From contig NZ_VRYN01000001.1 of assembly GCF_008124605.1 (NCBI RefSeq), forward strand, positions 484,772 to 548,771: a stretch of DNA of 64,000 nt. Reading direction: 5' to 3'. The stretch is from Halobacterium salinarum DSM 3754. Lineage in GTDB: Archaea; Halobacteriota; Halobacteria; Halobacteriales; Halobacteriaceae. Position numbers and translations under genes: made by a program. Numbering within the stretch: position 1 is the first letter of the stretch; each line of letters opens with the position of its first letter. Below the pieces are notes generated by a model. The model had not been told where the DNA came from and made no database searches. It saw nothing but the letters and a program-made list of their open reading frames with translations. Positions 42,404-49,181 of this stretch are shown here, in pieces.

Positions 42404-44458
42404 GTGTCTGAGCAGGTCCAGCGCGTGGACACGTTGTTCCTCCACGAGACGGGCGACGACTACCTCGCGGTGGCCAACCGCGACGGGGACCGGCTGTTCC
42501 GCGCGAAACTAGAGGTCGCGGAGAAGAGCGCCGGGCCCCGTCCGGCCCGGTTCCGGCGGAAGACCGACGGCGGCGAGGAGCCACGCAACCCCGAGGAGTT
42601 CGTGGAGATCGCGCGCCGCGCCGGCCGCATCCGCATCAGCCAGCAGACGACGGCCGCGGGCCGCGAGGAGGTCCAGGCCATGCTGGACGCCTACCAGCTC
42701 GCCGCGAAGGTGGTGCGGACGTGTCGGTACTGCGCGGGCCGCGGGCGGTACTCCCCGCTCACCGCGGAGACCGCCATCGAGACCGACGGCGAGTTCATCT
42801 GCCGGGACTGCGCGGTCGAGGAGCTGGAGCGCGAGCTCTCCTTTTCCGGGGCGGTGTCGGGGGCCGCACAGGACCGCCTCGAAGAGCTGCTGTTCGCCGA
42901 GCAGGACCTCGAAAAGGTCACCGGGCTGCTGGGTGGCGAGCTCGACCCCGACCTGACGAAATACGACGAAGTGTCGGCGACCACCGACGACGTCGACCCC
43001 GTGGCCGTCTCGGAGTTGGACCTGCATCCGGACGTCCAGGGGCTCTTCGAGGACCGCTTCGAGGAACTGCTGCCCGTCCAGAGTCTCGCCGTCGAGAACG
43101 GGCTCGTCGAGGGCGACGACCAGATGGTGGTGTCGGCGACGGCGACCGGGAAGACGCTGGTCGGCGAGATCGCGGGCCTCCACCGGCTGCAGTCCGGCAA
43201 CGGCAAGCTGCTGTTTCTCGTCCCGCTGGTGGCGCTGGCCAACCAGAAACACGAGGACTTCCAGGACGAATACGGCCACCTCGCGAACGTCACCATCCGC
43301 GTGGGGTCCTCTCGGATCCGGGACGACGGCCACGCCTTCGACCCCGCCGCGGACATCATCGTCGGCACCTACGAGGGCATCGACCACGCGCTGCGGACGG
43401 GCCGCGACCTGGGCGACATCGGCACGGTCGTCATCGACGAGGTGCATACGCTCAAAGAGGACGACCGCGGCCACCGCCTCGACGGCCTCATCTCGCGACT
43501 GAAATACTACTGCGAGCAGCGCCGCGAAGAGCGCGCGGGCTACGACGGCGCCCAGTGGGTGTATCTCTCCGCGACCGTCGGCAACCCCGGCGAGCTGGCG
43601 GGGAAGCTGCGCGCGAACCTCGTGGAGTTCGAGGAGCGCCCCGTGCCCATCGAGCGCCACGTCACGTTCGCCGACGGCGCCGAGAAGCCCGACATCGAGA
43701 ACACGCTCGTCCGCCGGGAGTTCGACCAGGAGTCCTCGATGGGGTACCGCGGGCAGACCATCATCTTCACCAACTCGCGGCGGCGCTGCAACGAGATCTC
43801 GCGCAAACTCGACTACCCCTCGCGGCCGTACCACGCCGGCCTCGACTACGGCGAACGCAAATCCGTCGAGCGACAGTTCGGCGACCAGGACCTCGCGGCC
43901 GTCGTGACGACGGCGGCGCTCGCGGCGGGCGTCGACTTCCCCGCCAACCAGGTCATCTTCGACACGCTGGCGATGGGCATCGAATGGCTCTCCGTCCAGG
44001 AGTTCGAGCAGATGCTCGGCCGCGCCGGCCGTCCCGACTACCACGACCGCGGGAAGGTGTACGTGCTCGTCGAACCCGACGCGTCGTATCACTCCTCGAT
44101 GGAGGGCACCGAGGAGGAAATCGCGTTCACGCTCCTGAAAGGCGACATGGAGAACGTGGTCACGCATTACGACGAGGACGCCGCCGTCGAGGAGACGCTG
44201 GCGAACGTCACCGTCGGCGGCACGGCCGCCAAACGCCTCAACGACCGCATGGTCGGGGACATCCCCACGAAACACGCCCTGGGGAAGCTACTGGAGTACG
44301 AGTTCATCGACGGCCTGGAGCCGACGGACCGCGGGCGCGCGGTCACCACGCACTTCCTGGATCCGGACAGCGCGTTCCGCATCCTCGACGGCGTGCGCAA
44401 GGGCCACGCGCCCGGCCGCATCATCGCGACCCTGGAACTCCGCGAGGACGACCAGTAG
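42404..44458 (+). CDS. DEAD/DEAH (Ski2-like) helicase with DUF5814 N-terminal region
   Basis: The 684-residue protein starts VSEQVQRVDTLFLHET (DUF5814-type region, ~1-200) with a zinc-ribbon pair CRYCAGRGR ... CRDCAVEE near 105-130. The helicase core then has VSATATGKTLVGEIAG (motif I), VVIDEVHTLKED (DEVH), VYLSATVGNP, IIFTNSRRRC and QMLGRAGRPDY. This is the Ski2/Hel308 branch. It has its own leaderless promoter (gctgaaataccgg, 28 nt upstream). GTGs at 42398 and 42404 are both feasible. It is followed by tRNA-Pro. Confidence 0.9.
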   Translation: MSEQVQRVDTLFLHETGDDYLAVANRDGDRLFRAKLEVAEKSAGPRPARFRRKTDGGEEPRNPEEFVEIARRAGRIRISQQTTAAGREEVQAMLDAYQLAAKVVRTCRYCAGRGRYSPLTAETAIETDGEFICRDCAVEELERELSFSGAVSGAAQDRLEELLFAEQDLEKVTGLLGGELDPDLTKYDEVSATTDDVDPVAVSELDLHPDVQGLFEDRFEELLPVQSLAVENGLVEGDDQMVVSATATGKTLVGEIAGLHRLQSGNGKLLFLVPLVALANQKHEDFQDEYGHLANVTIRVGSSRIRDDGHAFDPAADIIVGTYEGIDHALRTGRDLGDIGTVVIDEVHTLKEDDRGHRLDGLISRLKYYCEQRREERAGYDGAQWVYLSATVGNPGELAGKLRANLVEFEERPVPIERHVTFADGAEKPDIENTLVRREFDQESSMGYRGQTIIFTNSRRRCNEISRKLDYPSRPYHAGLDYGERKSVERQFGDQDLAAVVTTAALAAGVDFPANQVIFDTLAMGIEWLSVQEFEQMLGRAGRPDYHDRGKVYVLVEPDASYHSSMEGTEEEIAFTLLKGDMENVVTHYDEDAAVEETLANVTVGGTAAKRLNDRMVGDIPTKHALGKLLEYEFIDGLEPTDRGRAVTTHFLDPDSAFRILDGVRKGHAPGRIIATLELREDDQ

Positions 44459-44467
44459 GGGCGATCG

Positions 44468-44484
44468 AACGAAACGCTTACCAC
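44468..44484 (+). promoter_or_regulatory. tRNA-Pro promoter
   Basis: aacgaaacgcttaccac lies about 30 nt before the mature 5' end of the tRNA at 44509 and resembles the BRE/TATA elements of the other promoters here. Confidence 0.5.
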
Positions 44485-44508
44485 CACCACCACAGTAGGT
44501 GGTGATAC

Positions 44509-44581
44509 GGGACTGTAGGGTAGCTTGGTATCCTTCGGGCCTTGGGTGCCCGTGACCCCGATTCAAATTCGGGCGGTCCCA
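44509..44581 (+). tRNA. tRNA-Pro (TGG)
   Basis: The 73-nt cloverleaf has acceptor GGGACTG paired with CGGTCCC, discriminator A (44581), anticodon stem CGGGC/GCCCG with loop CTTGGGT and anticodon TGG, and T arm CCCGA-TTCAAAT-TCGGG. No intron. CCA is not encoded. A lower-GC region begins immediately after it, so it may have been an integration site. Confidence 0.95.
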
Positions 44582-45064
44582 TACTGTTTAATCTATAGAC
44601 GGCCTGTATTGCCGGTTCTCGGCCGCCATACGAATCCAAGTAGCGCCGGCTCTCGATAGTCGGATAACTGGAATCGCAGAGCGCCGTTACGGGATTCTCC
44701 GGGCCGCTGACAGTTGGACGGCGACATTGAGGATTCAGACAACCACGACGTACTGTAATCGTTTTCTGAGAAGAGGCAGAGCTTGTTCGTCTGAGTTTTG
44801 ATCCATACTCTCGCCAGCAGGTGTCTACCGGAATGAGGAGAGTCGCAATTCTTATCTCCGAACCAACGTGAACCGGATTCATCGAATGCGTCGTCTGCGG
44901 TGCTGCGCTGTCTGCCGCGTCGAATCAACAGCGGCTACCGGCGGTGGTCGACCGCTTCATCGAGGAACACGACATGGAGGTCTCTGAGGAGTAGTAGTCT
45001 ATTGCTAAGGGCGCATCACTTCCTGATTCAGAAATCGGTTAGATGCCCGTTGAGGCACGTGACC
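44582..45064. other. Gene-poor, lower-GC stretch after tRNA-Pro
   Basis: This 483-nt stretch is clearly less GC-rich than the surroundings. Open frames running back through the tRNA are artefacts. Apart from the remnant at 44881-44994, I see no gene, no transposase, and no perfect copy of the tRNA 3' end. It looks like decayed accessory DNA. Confidence 0.6.
44881..44994 (+). pseudogene. Remnant of a zinc-finger-like small protein
   Basis: In frame with a TAG at 44992, 37 codons read IECVVCGAALSAASNQQRL and then PAVVDRFIEEHDMEVSEE. That is protein-like: a CxxC pair followed by an amphipathic helix. It lacks a start codon and is cut off by an in-frame TGA at 44872. This suggests the 3' end of a gene that lost its beginning. 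Weakly supported; no family recognised. Confidence 0.3.
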
Positions 45065-45766
45065 TCAGTTCGAGACGTGAGGCATCACGATGTCGTGCAG
45101 GAACTGCACGAACTCTGTCGTGTCTACGTTGGAGTCGTAGATGTCGACGTACCCGCTTTCCGTGATGAGGAAGTCGAGTGACCGGCCGTTGTACGAGAAG
45201 TTCTCGATTCCGAGCCGATTGATTTTCGCGGAGTCGATGTTCTCCCGAGCGTGTTCGTCCTTGTTCAGATGCCCGATGCTGACTTCCTTGTCAGCAGCTG
45301 CGTCCCTGTCGTAGAACCCGCCGAGCGAGTACTTCACCTCCGGGTAATCGTTGACGAATCCTCGCAGGTCGAGACGAGTGTCGACGACCTCGCCGCCGGT
45401 CGCGTCTTCGACCAGAGAGTGTGCGAAGTCGCACTCGGTGTTCTGGGTGACGATGAACTCGTCCTGGACATGGAGGACGTCCGTCACCTCGGCTCGAACT
45501 CGTGTCCCGTCAGTGCCGACATCGATTCTCCCATCGCGGTGAATCTCTGTCGACTTCGCGTCCTCGACGTGTTCCTTGGCAGCTCGACCTCGATTCCATC
45601 GGATTGACTCTCCGTCCGTGTACGCGTCGAAGGTGAGCACCGTCGGGTTGCGGACTTCAAGTGACGACAGAAGTTTCTCTCCATCCTCGTAGTGAGGCTT
45701 CGGGAAGCCACTGTCGTCGATTTCGCCGCTGGCGTCGGCGAAGTGGGCGATTGCGCCCCTATTCAT
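45065..45766 (-). CDS. Unknown accessory protein
   Basis: The 233-residue soluble, acidic protein starts MNRGAIAHFADASGEIDDSG. No motif was recognised. It is less GC-rich than its neighbours, which suggests recent acquisition. The ATG at 45766 has a clear Shine-Dalgarno GGAGGT eight bases upstream (about 45775-45780), unlike the leaderless norm, so I prefer it over a GTG at 45835. It ends with FVQFLHDIVMPHVSN. Two perfect hairpins lie ~100 nt upstream. Confidence 0.65.
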   Translation of the reverse strand: MNRGAIAHFADASGEIDDSGFPKPHYEDGEKLLSSLEVRNPTVLTFDAYTDGESIRWNRGRAAKEHVEDAKSTEIHRDGRIDVGTDGTRVRAEVTDVLHVQDEFIVTQNTECDFAHSLVEDATGGEVVDTRLDLRGFVNDYPEVKYSLGGFYDRDAAADKEVSIGHLNKDEHARENIDSAKINRLGIENFSYNGRSLDFLITESGYVDIYDSNVDTTEFVQFLHDIVMPHVSN

Positions 45767-45860
45767 CGGCTGATACCTCCGTTCTGGGTAGTAGTGCGTT
45801 CGATCATCGTTGTTACTGATGGCTGCGACTTCCACCCAGAGGCAAAGATTTACCAGCCAG

Positions 45861-45880
45861 GCATCCGGTTGTCCGGATGC
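45861..45880. repeat. Perfect hairpin, 8-bp stem, TTGT loop
   Basis: GCATCCGG-TTGT-CCGGATGC is a perfect inverted repeat. It is the first of two adjacent hairpins in the lower-GC patch. Bases 5' of it (AGCCAGGCA) can alternatively pair with TGCCTGCT further on. Confidence 0.7.
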
Positions 45881-45888
45881 AGACGCGA

Positions 45889-45903
45889 GACCTCTGAGAG
45901 GTC
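45889..45903. repeat. Perfect hairpin, 6-bp stem, TGA loop
   Basis: GACCTC-TGA-GAGGTC is a perfect inverted repeat 8 nt after the previous one. It may be an operator or part of a structured leader of the minus-strand gene at 45065-45766. Confidence 0.65.
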
Positions 45904-46015
45904 AGCCGGTGCCTGCTATGGACAGTCACCGGGTCGCTAACCTTCTGCGCTCGCCGGTCATGGCGAACGTGATACCTTTTACTACTGCCCCGGGCATGAA
46001 CCCTCCCAAAGCGTG

Positions 46016-46141
46016 GTGAAAGTGAAACAGAGTGATGGCCAAAACCGCTGGAAGGCAGAACAATTCCAGTTCCACCCTCCAGACGAACGCAGGGGGTTCG
46101 AAAAGGAGCTATTCACCGAGGAATGCAACCTGTTCCGCTGA
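46016..46141 (+). CDS. Possible 41-aa protein
   Basis: A GTG (46016; another in frame at 46013) opens 41 codons reading VKVKQSDGQNRWKAEQFQFH, then PPDERRGFEKELFTEECNLFR, then TGA. Composition is basic/acidic mixed and looks protein-like. A TATA-like taccttttactac lies about 30 nt upstream. It may be a real small gene or the tail of a degraded one. Confidence 0.3.
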   Translation: MKVKQSDGQNRWKAEQFQFHPPDERRGFEKELFTEECNLFR

Positions 46142-46151
46142 ACAAATCCGA

Positions 46152-46442
46152 CTATAGAAGCCGCTGCAACCGTGGTTTCGGCTGGTCCCGTGCGTCAATC
46201 TCTCCGTCGAGATACTGCTGCCCCCACGTCGTCACGTCGAACCAACCCTTTCCAGTCATCCCGGCCAAACCGGCGTCGGCAAGCTGGAGACAGCGCTCCC
46301 GAATCTGCCCGCTCGATATCCCTACCTCCTCGAATCGAGGATGCTCGGCCATCAGCATCGGGTTCGATTCGCCGGCTTCGTGCAGGTGTTCGAGTAGCCG
46401 TTCGTCCAGCGCTCGCAGCCACGCGGCGTGCTTCCTGACCAT
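46152..46442 (-). CDS. PhiH1-repressor-like winged-helix protein
   Basis: The 96-residue winged helix has WLRALDERLLEHLHEAGESN, then VGISSGQIRERCLQLADAGL, then GWFDVTTWGQQYLDGEIDA. This layout is typical of the haloarchaeal PhiH1-repressor-like proteins found on proviruses and plasmids. It would bind DNA as a dimer. It is evidence that the patch 44582-46442 derives from a mobile element. Target operator unknown. Confidence 0.78.
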   Translation of the reverse strand: MVRKHAAWLRALDERLLEHLHEAGESNPMLMAEHPRFEEVGISSGQIRERCLQLADAGLAGMTGKGWFDVTTWGQQYLDGEIDARDQPKPRLQRLL

Positions 46443-46480
46443 CGGTAGACGACTGGTGGCGACTTTTCTCGCGTCCGGTG

Positions 46481-46876
46481 CTACGCGCCGTTCGTACTGC
46501 GCTCTGCCTGCTCGTCGGAGGGGTCTTCTCCCTCGTCACGGACGGACTGCCCGGAACTCGCGTCGTACTCGCCCTCAAGGTGGGCGCGACCGTCGTCTGT
46601 GACGACGTAGACGCCGGCGAGTTCGGTGGCGGTGACCTGCGTGGTGAACTCGTCGTCCTCCGGCACGGCGTCGTCGGCGACGACAGTGATGGCTTCGATG
46701 GGGTCCCGGCGGAGGAACGCGAGCAGCCGCTGGATACGGGTCGGGGTGCCGCCCTTCCGGCAGACGAGGATGTAGCGGTCGGCGGCCAGTGATTCGAGCG
46801 CCGGCTCCAGGTCGGCGTCGGCGTGTTCCTCCGGCGGCAGGGCGTGAATGACACTCGCGGTCAGTGTCTCGGGCAC
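46481..46876 (-). CDS. Conserved haloarchaeal protein, unrecognised
   Basis: The 131-residue protein starts at GTG (VPETLTASVIHALPPEEHAD) and contains ALESLAADRYILVCRKGGTPTRI, FLRRDPIEAITVVADDAVP and a disordered Glu/Asp/Ser-rich tail. The compact alpha/beta part (about 1-100) has no motif I can name. The frame to 47101 continues into the divergent pilin-like gene and is not used. GC content is back to the chromosomal level here. Confidence 0.65.
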   Translation of the reverse strand: MPETLTASVIHALPPEEHADADLEPALESLAADRYILVCRKGGTPTRIQRLLAFLRRDPIEAITVVADDAVPEDDEFTTQVTATELAGVYVVTDDGRAHLEGEYDASSGQSVRDEGEDPSDEQAERSTNGA

Positions 46877-46950
46877 ACCGTCGTGTGTGGGTGCCGGGGG
46901 GTTGAGTGTTGCGCGTCGGGGACGTGGCAAGATAGCACACGGCCAACAAG

Positions 46951-46962
46951 GCCATATACATA
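46951..46962 (+). promoter_or_regulatory. Promoter of the pilin-like gene
   Basis: ccatatacatac (46952-46963) is a TATA-like element 24-34 nt before the ATG at 46986, predicting a leaderless transcript and deciding the start. Confidence 0.55.
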
Positions 46963-46985
46963 CGTGGGCCGAAGGTAGGGTGCAT

Positions 46986-47357
46986 ATGGCCCGGGCGCCG
47001 TCCGACGAGCGCGCAACATCCCCAGCCACTGGTGTGGCGGTGATGTTCGTGCTTGCGGTGCTGATCGCCGCCGCGGTCGGCGTCGGTGCGTTCACGAACA
47101 ACGAGGAGGTGACCGCAACGGTGCAGGTCGCGGCGACGGACGGCGGGGCGACCGTGCTGTGGACCGATCAGGGCACGGCCAACTACATCGAGGTGACGAC
47201 GGGCAACGCCCTGGGGAACACGACCATCACCGAGGTCGGCGGGACGGCGGAACTCCCGAAGGACGTGGGGCGAACGGGGGAGACAACGCTCGTCGTGCGC
47301 GCGGTGAACAACGAGAGCGACCGCGTCATCGAAGAGCAGGACGTCGAGTTGCGCTAG
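46986..47357 (+). CDS. Type IV pilin-like protein
   Basis: The 123-residue protein starts MARAPSDERATSPATGVAVM with a continuous hydrophobic segment (VAVMFVLAVLIAAAVGVGAF), then a small extracellular beta domain. RATSPATGV matches the archaeal pilin N-domain (RAxSPVxGV) family. No clear Gly-type prepilin-peptidase site precedes it, so processing is uncertain. The start follows from the promoter spacing. It ends 4 nt into the histidine kinase gene on the other strand. Confidence 0.7.
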   Translation: MARAPSDERATSPATGVAVMFVLAVLIAAAVGVGAFTNNEEVTATVQVAATDGGATVLWTDQGTANYIEVTTGNALGNTTITEVGGTAELPKDVGRTGETTLVVRAVNNESDRVIEEQDVELR

Positions 47358-49021
47358 GGGTCGGTGAGCGCGATGGGCGCGGGATCGGTCGTGATTTCGA
47401 GGCGCACGCCGTCCTCGTAGTCGGGATCGACGCTGACCGTCCAGCCGTGGACGCGGGCCAGCGTCTGGACGTTCGGCAGATGCATCCCGGCTTCGGTCGT
47501 GGGCACGGCGTCGCCGTAGTCGAAGAACCGCGTGGTGTCAGTGACCGACGGCGTGGCGCCGTTGTCCGCGATGGAGAAGCCGTTGTCGTGGATGGCGACG
47601 GTGACGGCGGTGGCGTTGTTGTCGGTGGTGAACGCGAACGCGGATTCGAAGAGGTCTTCGAGGCGCACGCGGTCGGCGGAGACCGTCGTGTCCCCGGTGA
47701 CGGTGAGCTCGCAGTCGCCGGTGTCGGTGGTCTGCCAGCCGGCGCGGGCGGCCGCCGCCACGTCGACGGTGGTGGTGTCCCGGAGGGTCCGGCCGTGGCG
47801 GGCGAGCGTGGACAGGTCGTTGACGCGGTCGGCCATGCGGTCGACGGCGTCGGAGACGCGGGCCAGTGATTGCTGGGCGTCGGTGACGTTCTCGGATTCC
47901 AGCGCGCTGGCGGCCTGCGCGGTGTAGCCGGACGCGACCTGGATGGCGTTGCGGAGCTCGTGGTTGACGCCGGCGGCGAACCCTTCGAGTTGGGCGTTGT
48001 GGCGTTCGACCTCGCGGCGGTGGCGTTCGGTTTCGGTGATCTCCGTGAAGACGATGACGCGGCCGAGGTTGCTGGCACCCAGCGAGAACGTGGATTCGGC
48101 GACGAGGTAGTATTCGGTGTCGTCGCTGTGGCGCAACGCGAGCACGTCGTCGTCGCCGTCGACGTGCTCGGCGATCGCTGGCGCGGCGGTGGACAGCGGG
48201 ACGCCGGTGGCGTCCCGGAGAGTGGGGAAGCGCGACCGGGCGGTGTCGTTGACCGCGCGCACGCGGTCGTCCTCGTCGAGCAACGCGACCGGCTCGGCGA
48301 TGTCACCGGTGAGTTGCACCGCCAGGAACCGGTCTTCGTGGATGAACAGGACGCCGACGGCGAACACGGCGACGCCGAGCGGCGAGTGGATCAGGTCGAC
48401 GAGCGTCGAGCTGGCGAAGCTATAGACGTCTAAGATCGCCGGCAGCGCCATCACGGCGACGAGTCCCGCCAGCGGCCGGGTGCCGTAGTCGGCTTCGCGG
48501 AACAGCTCGAACAGCATGAACATGCCGATGGCGGCCAGCGCGTACGACAGGCCCGTGACCGCCCAATGGAAGATGCCGTGCTCGACGACGACGGCGGGGA
48601 AGCTGGCGGGCTGGTAGGTGGCGCGGTAGTAGAGGTGATGGAAGGGGTTGGTGAGTTTCACCGCGACGACCGAGAGGTACGCGAGGATGCTGCCGCGGAC
48701 GACCCAGGTGTCCCGGTGGAGGACACGGCCGGTGTACGCCGAGCAGAAGTAGAGCCACGCCCACACGGTCGAGAACCCCAGGATGAGGCCCGCGAGGTAC
48801 GCGACGTTGGCGATCAGCTGTGATGGTGCCAGCAGCGTCACGACGTGCGTGACCGACCAGCCGCTGGCGGTTGCCAGCAGCGCGATCAGTCCGTGGCGTG
48901 TCTCGCGGTCTTCGATGCGGGTTGCCTGCAGGATGCTGGCGGCTGTCAGGACGGCCCCCAGAACGAACAGTCCCGCGTACAGCGAGTCAATCAGCGTGAG
49001 CCCGAGAACAGTCTCGGGCAC
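47354..49021 (-). CDS. Histidine kinase with 7TM and PAS domains, degenerate ATPase part
   Basis: The 555-residue protein has seven transmembrane helices (about 1-230), the N-terminal 7TM sensor type. A PAS domain (about 245-330) and a HisKA helix with the H-box NHELRNAI (His354) follow. The ATPase half is unusual: the N-box asparagines are absent (LEDLFESAFAF), the D-box is shortened to SIADNGATPS, and the G2 region is GMHLPNVQ. It may still bind ATP or act only as a phosphatase or partner. GTG start 49021; it is divergent from mcm. No response regulator is adjacent. Confidence 0.82.
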   Translation of the reverse strand: MPETVLGLTLIDSLYAGLFVLGAVLTAASILQATRIEDRETRHGLIALLATASGWSVTHVVTLLAPSQLIANVAYLAGLILGFSTVWAWLYFCSAYTGRVLHRDTWVVRGSILAYLSVVAVKLTNPFHHLYYRATYQPASFPAVVVEHGIFHWAVTGLSYALAAIGMFMLFELFREADYGTRPLAGLVAVMALPAILDVYSFASSTLVDLIHSPLGVAVFAVGVLFIHEDRFLAVQLTGDIAEPVALLDEDDRVRAVNDTARSRFPTLRDATGVPLSTAAPAIAEHVDGDDDVLALRHSDDTEYYLVAESTFSLGASNLGRVIVFTEITETERHRREVERHNAQLEGFAAGVNHELRNAIQVASGYTAQAASALESENVTDAQQSLARVSDAVDRMADRVNDLSTLARHGRTLRDTTTVDVAAAARAGWQTTDTGDCELTVTGDTTVSADRVRLEDLFESAFAFTTDNNATAVTVAIHDNGFSIADNGATPSVTDTTRFFDYGDAVPTTEAGMHLPNVQTLARVHGWTVSVDPDYEDGVRLEITTDPAPIALTDP

Positions 49022-49181
49022 TACGCACCCTCCCTCATGCAGACTCAATACAGTCCTGAAGACTCCTAAGCGTTGGCTTCTCGGACAGCAGCGTGGTGTG
49101 CGATGGCGACGGCGGGCCGGCCTGTGTGGCGGTGGTTTGCGAAGGTTCTTACGCCAGCGAGCAGTATTCTGGAAGGACAGA

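Larger units (their letters stand above)
45767..46151. other. Intergenic stretch with hairpins and a possible tiny gene
   Basis: Between the unknown protein and the PhiH1-repressor-like gene. It holds two perfect stem-loops (45861-45903), a TATA-like taccttttactac (45972-45984, plus strand) and a 41-codon frame (46016-46141). No transposase or integrase is visible. Confidence 0.55.

Noticed and set aside
44478-44882. Open frame on the minus strand through tRNA-Pro
   Set aside because: It translates the tRNA itself (a common annotation artefact) and has no codon bias or motif.
44900-45181. 93-codon plus-strand frame
   Set aside because: It overlaps the remnant and the antisense of the 45065-45766 gene; no promoter or motif.
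44509-46442. Attachment-site repeat of the tRNA-Pro 3' end
   Set aside because: I looked for copies of the last ~20 bases of the tRNA across 44600-46500 and saw none; the right border may have eroded.
44582-46480. Insertion sequence
   Set aside because: No transposase frame or terminal inverted repeats with target duplication were found; the hairpins alone are not enough.
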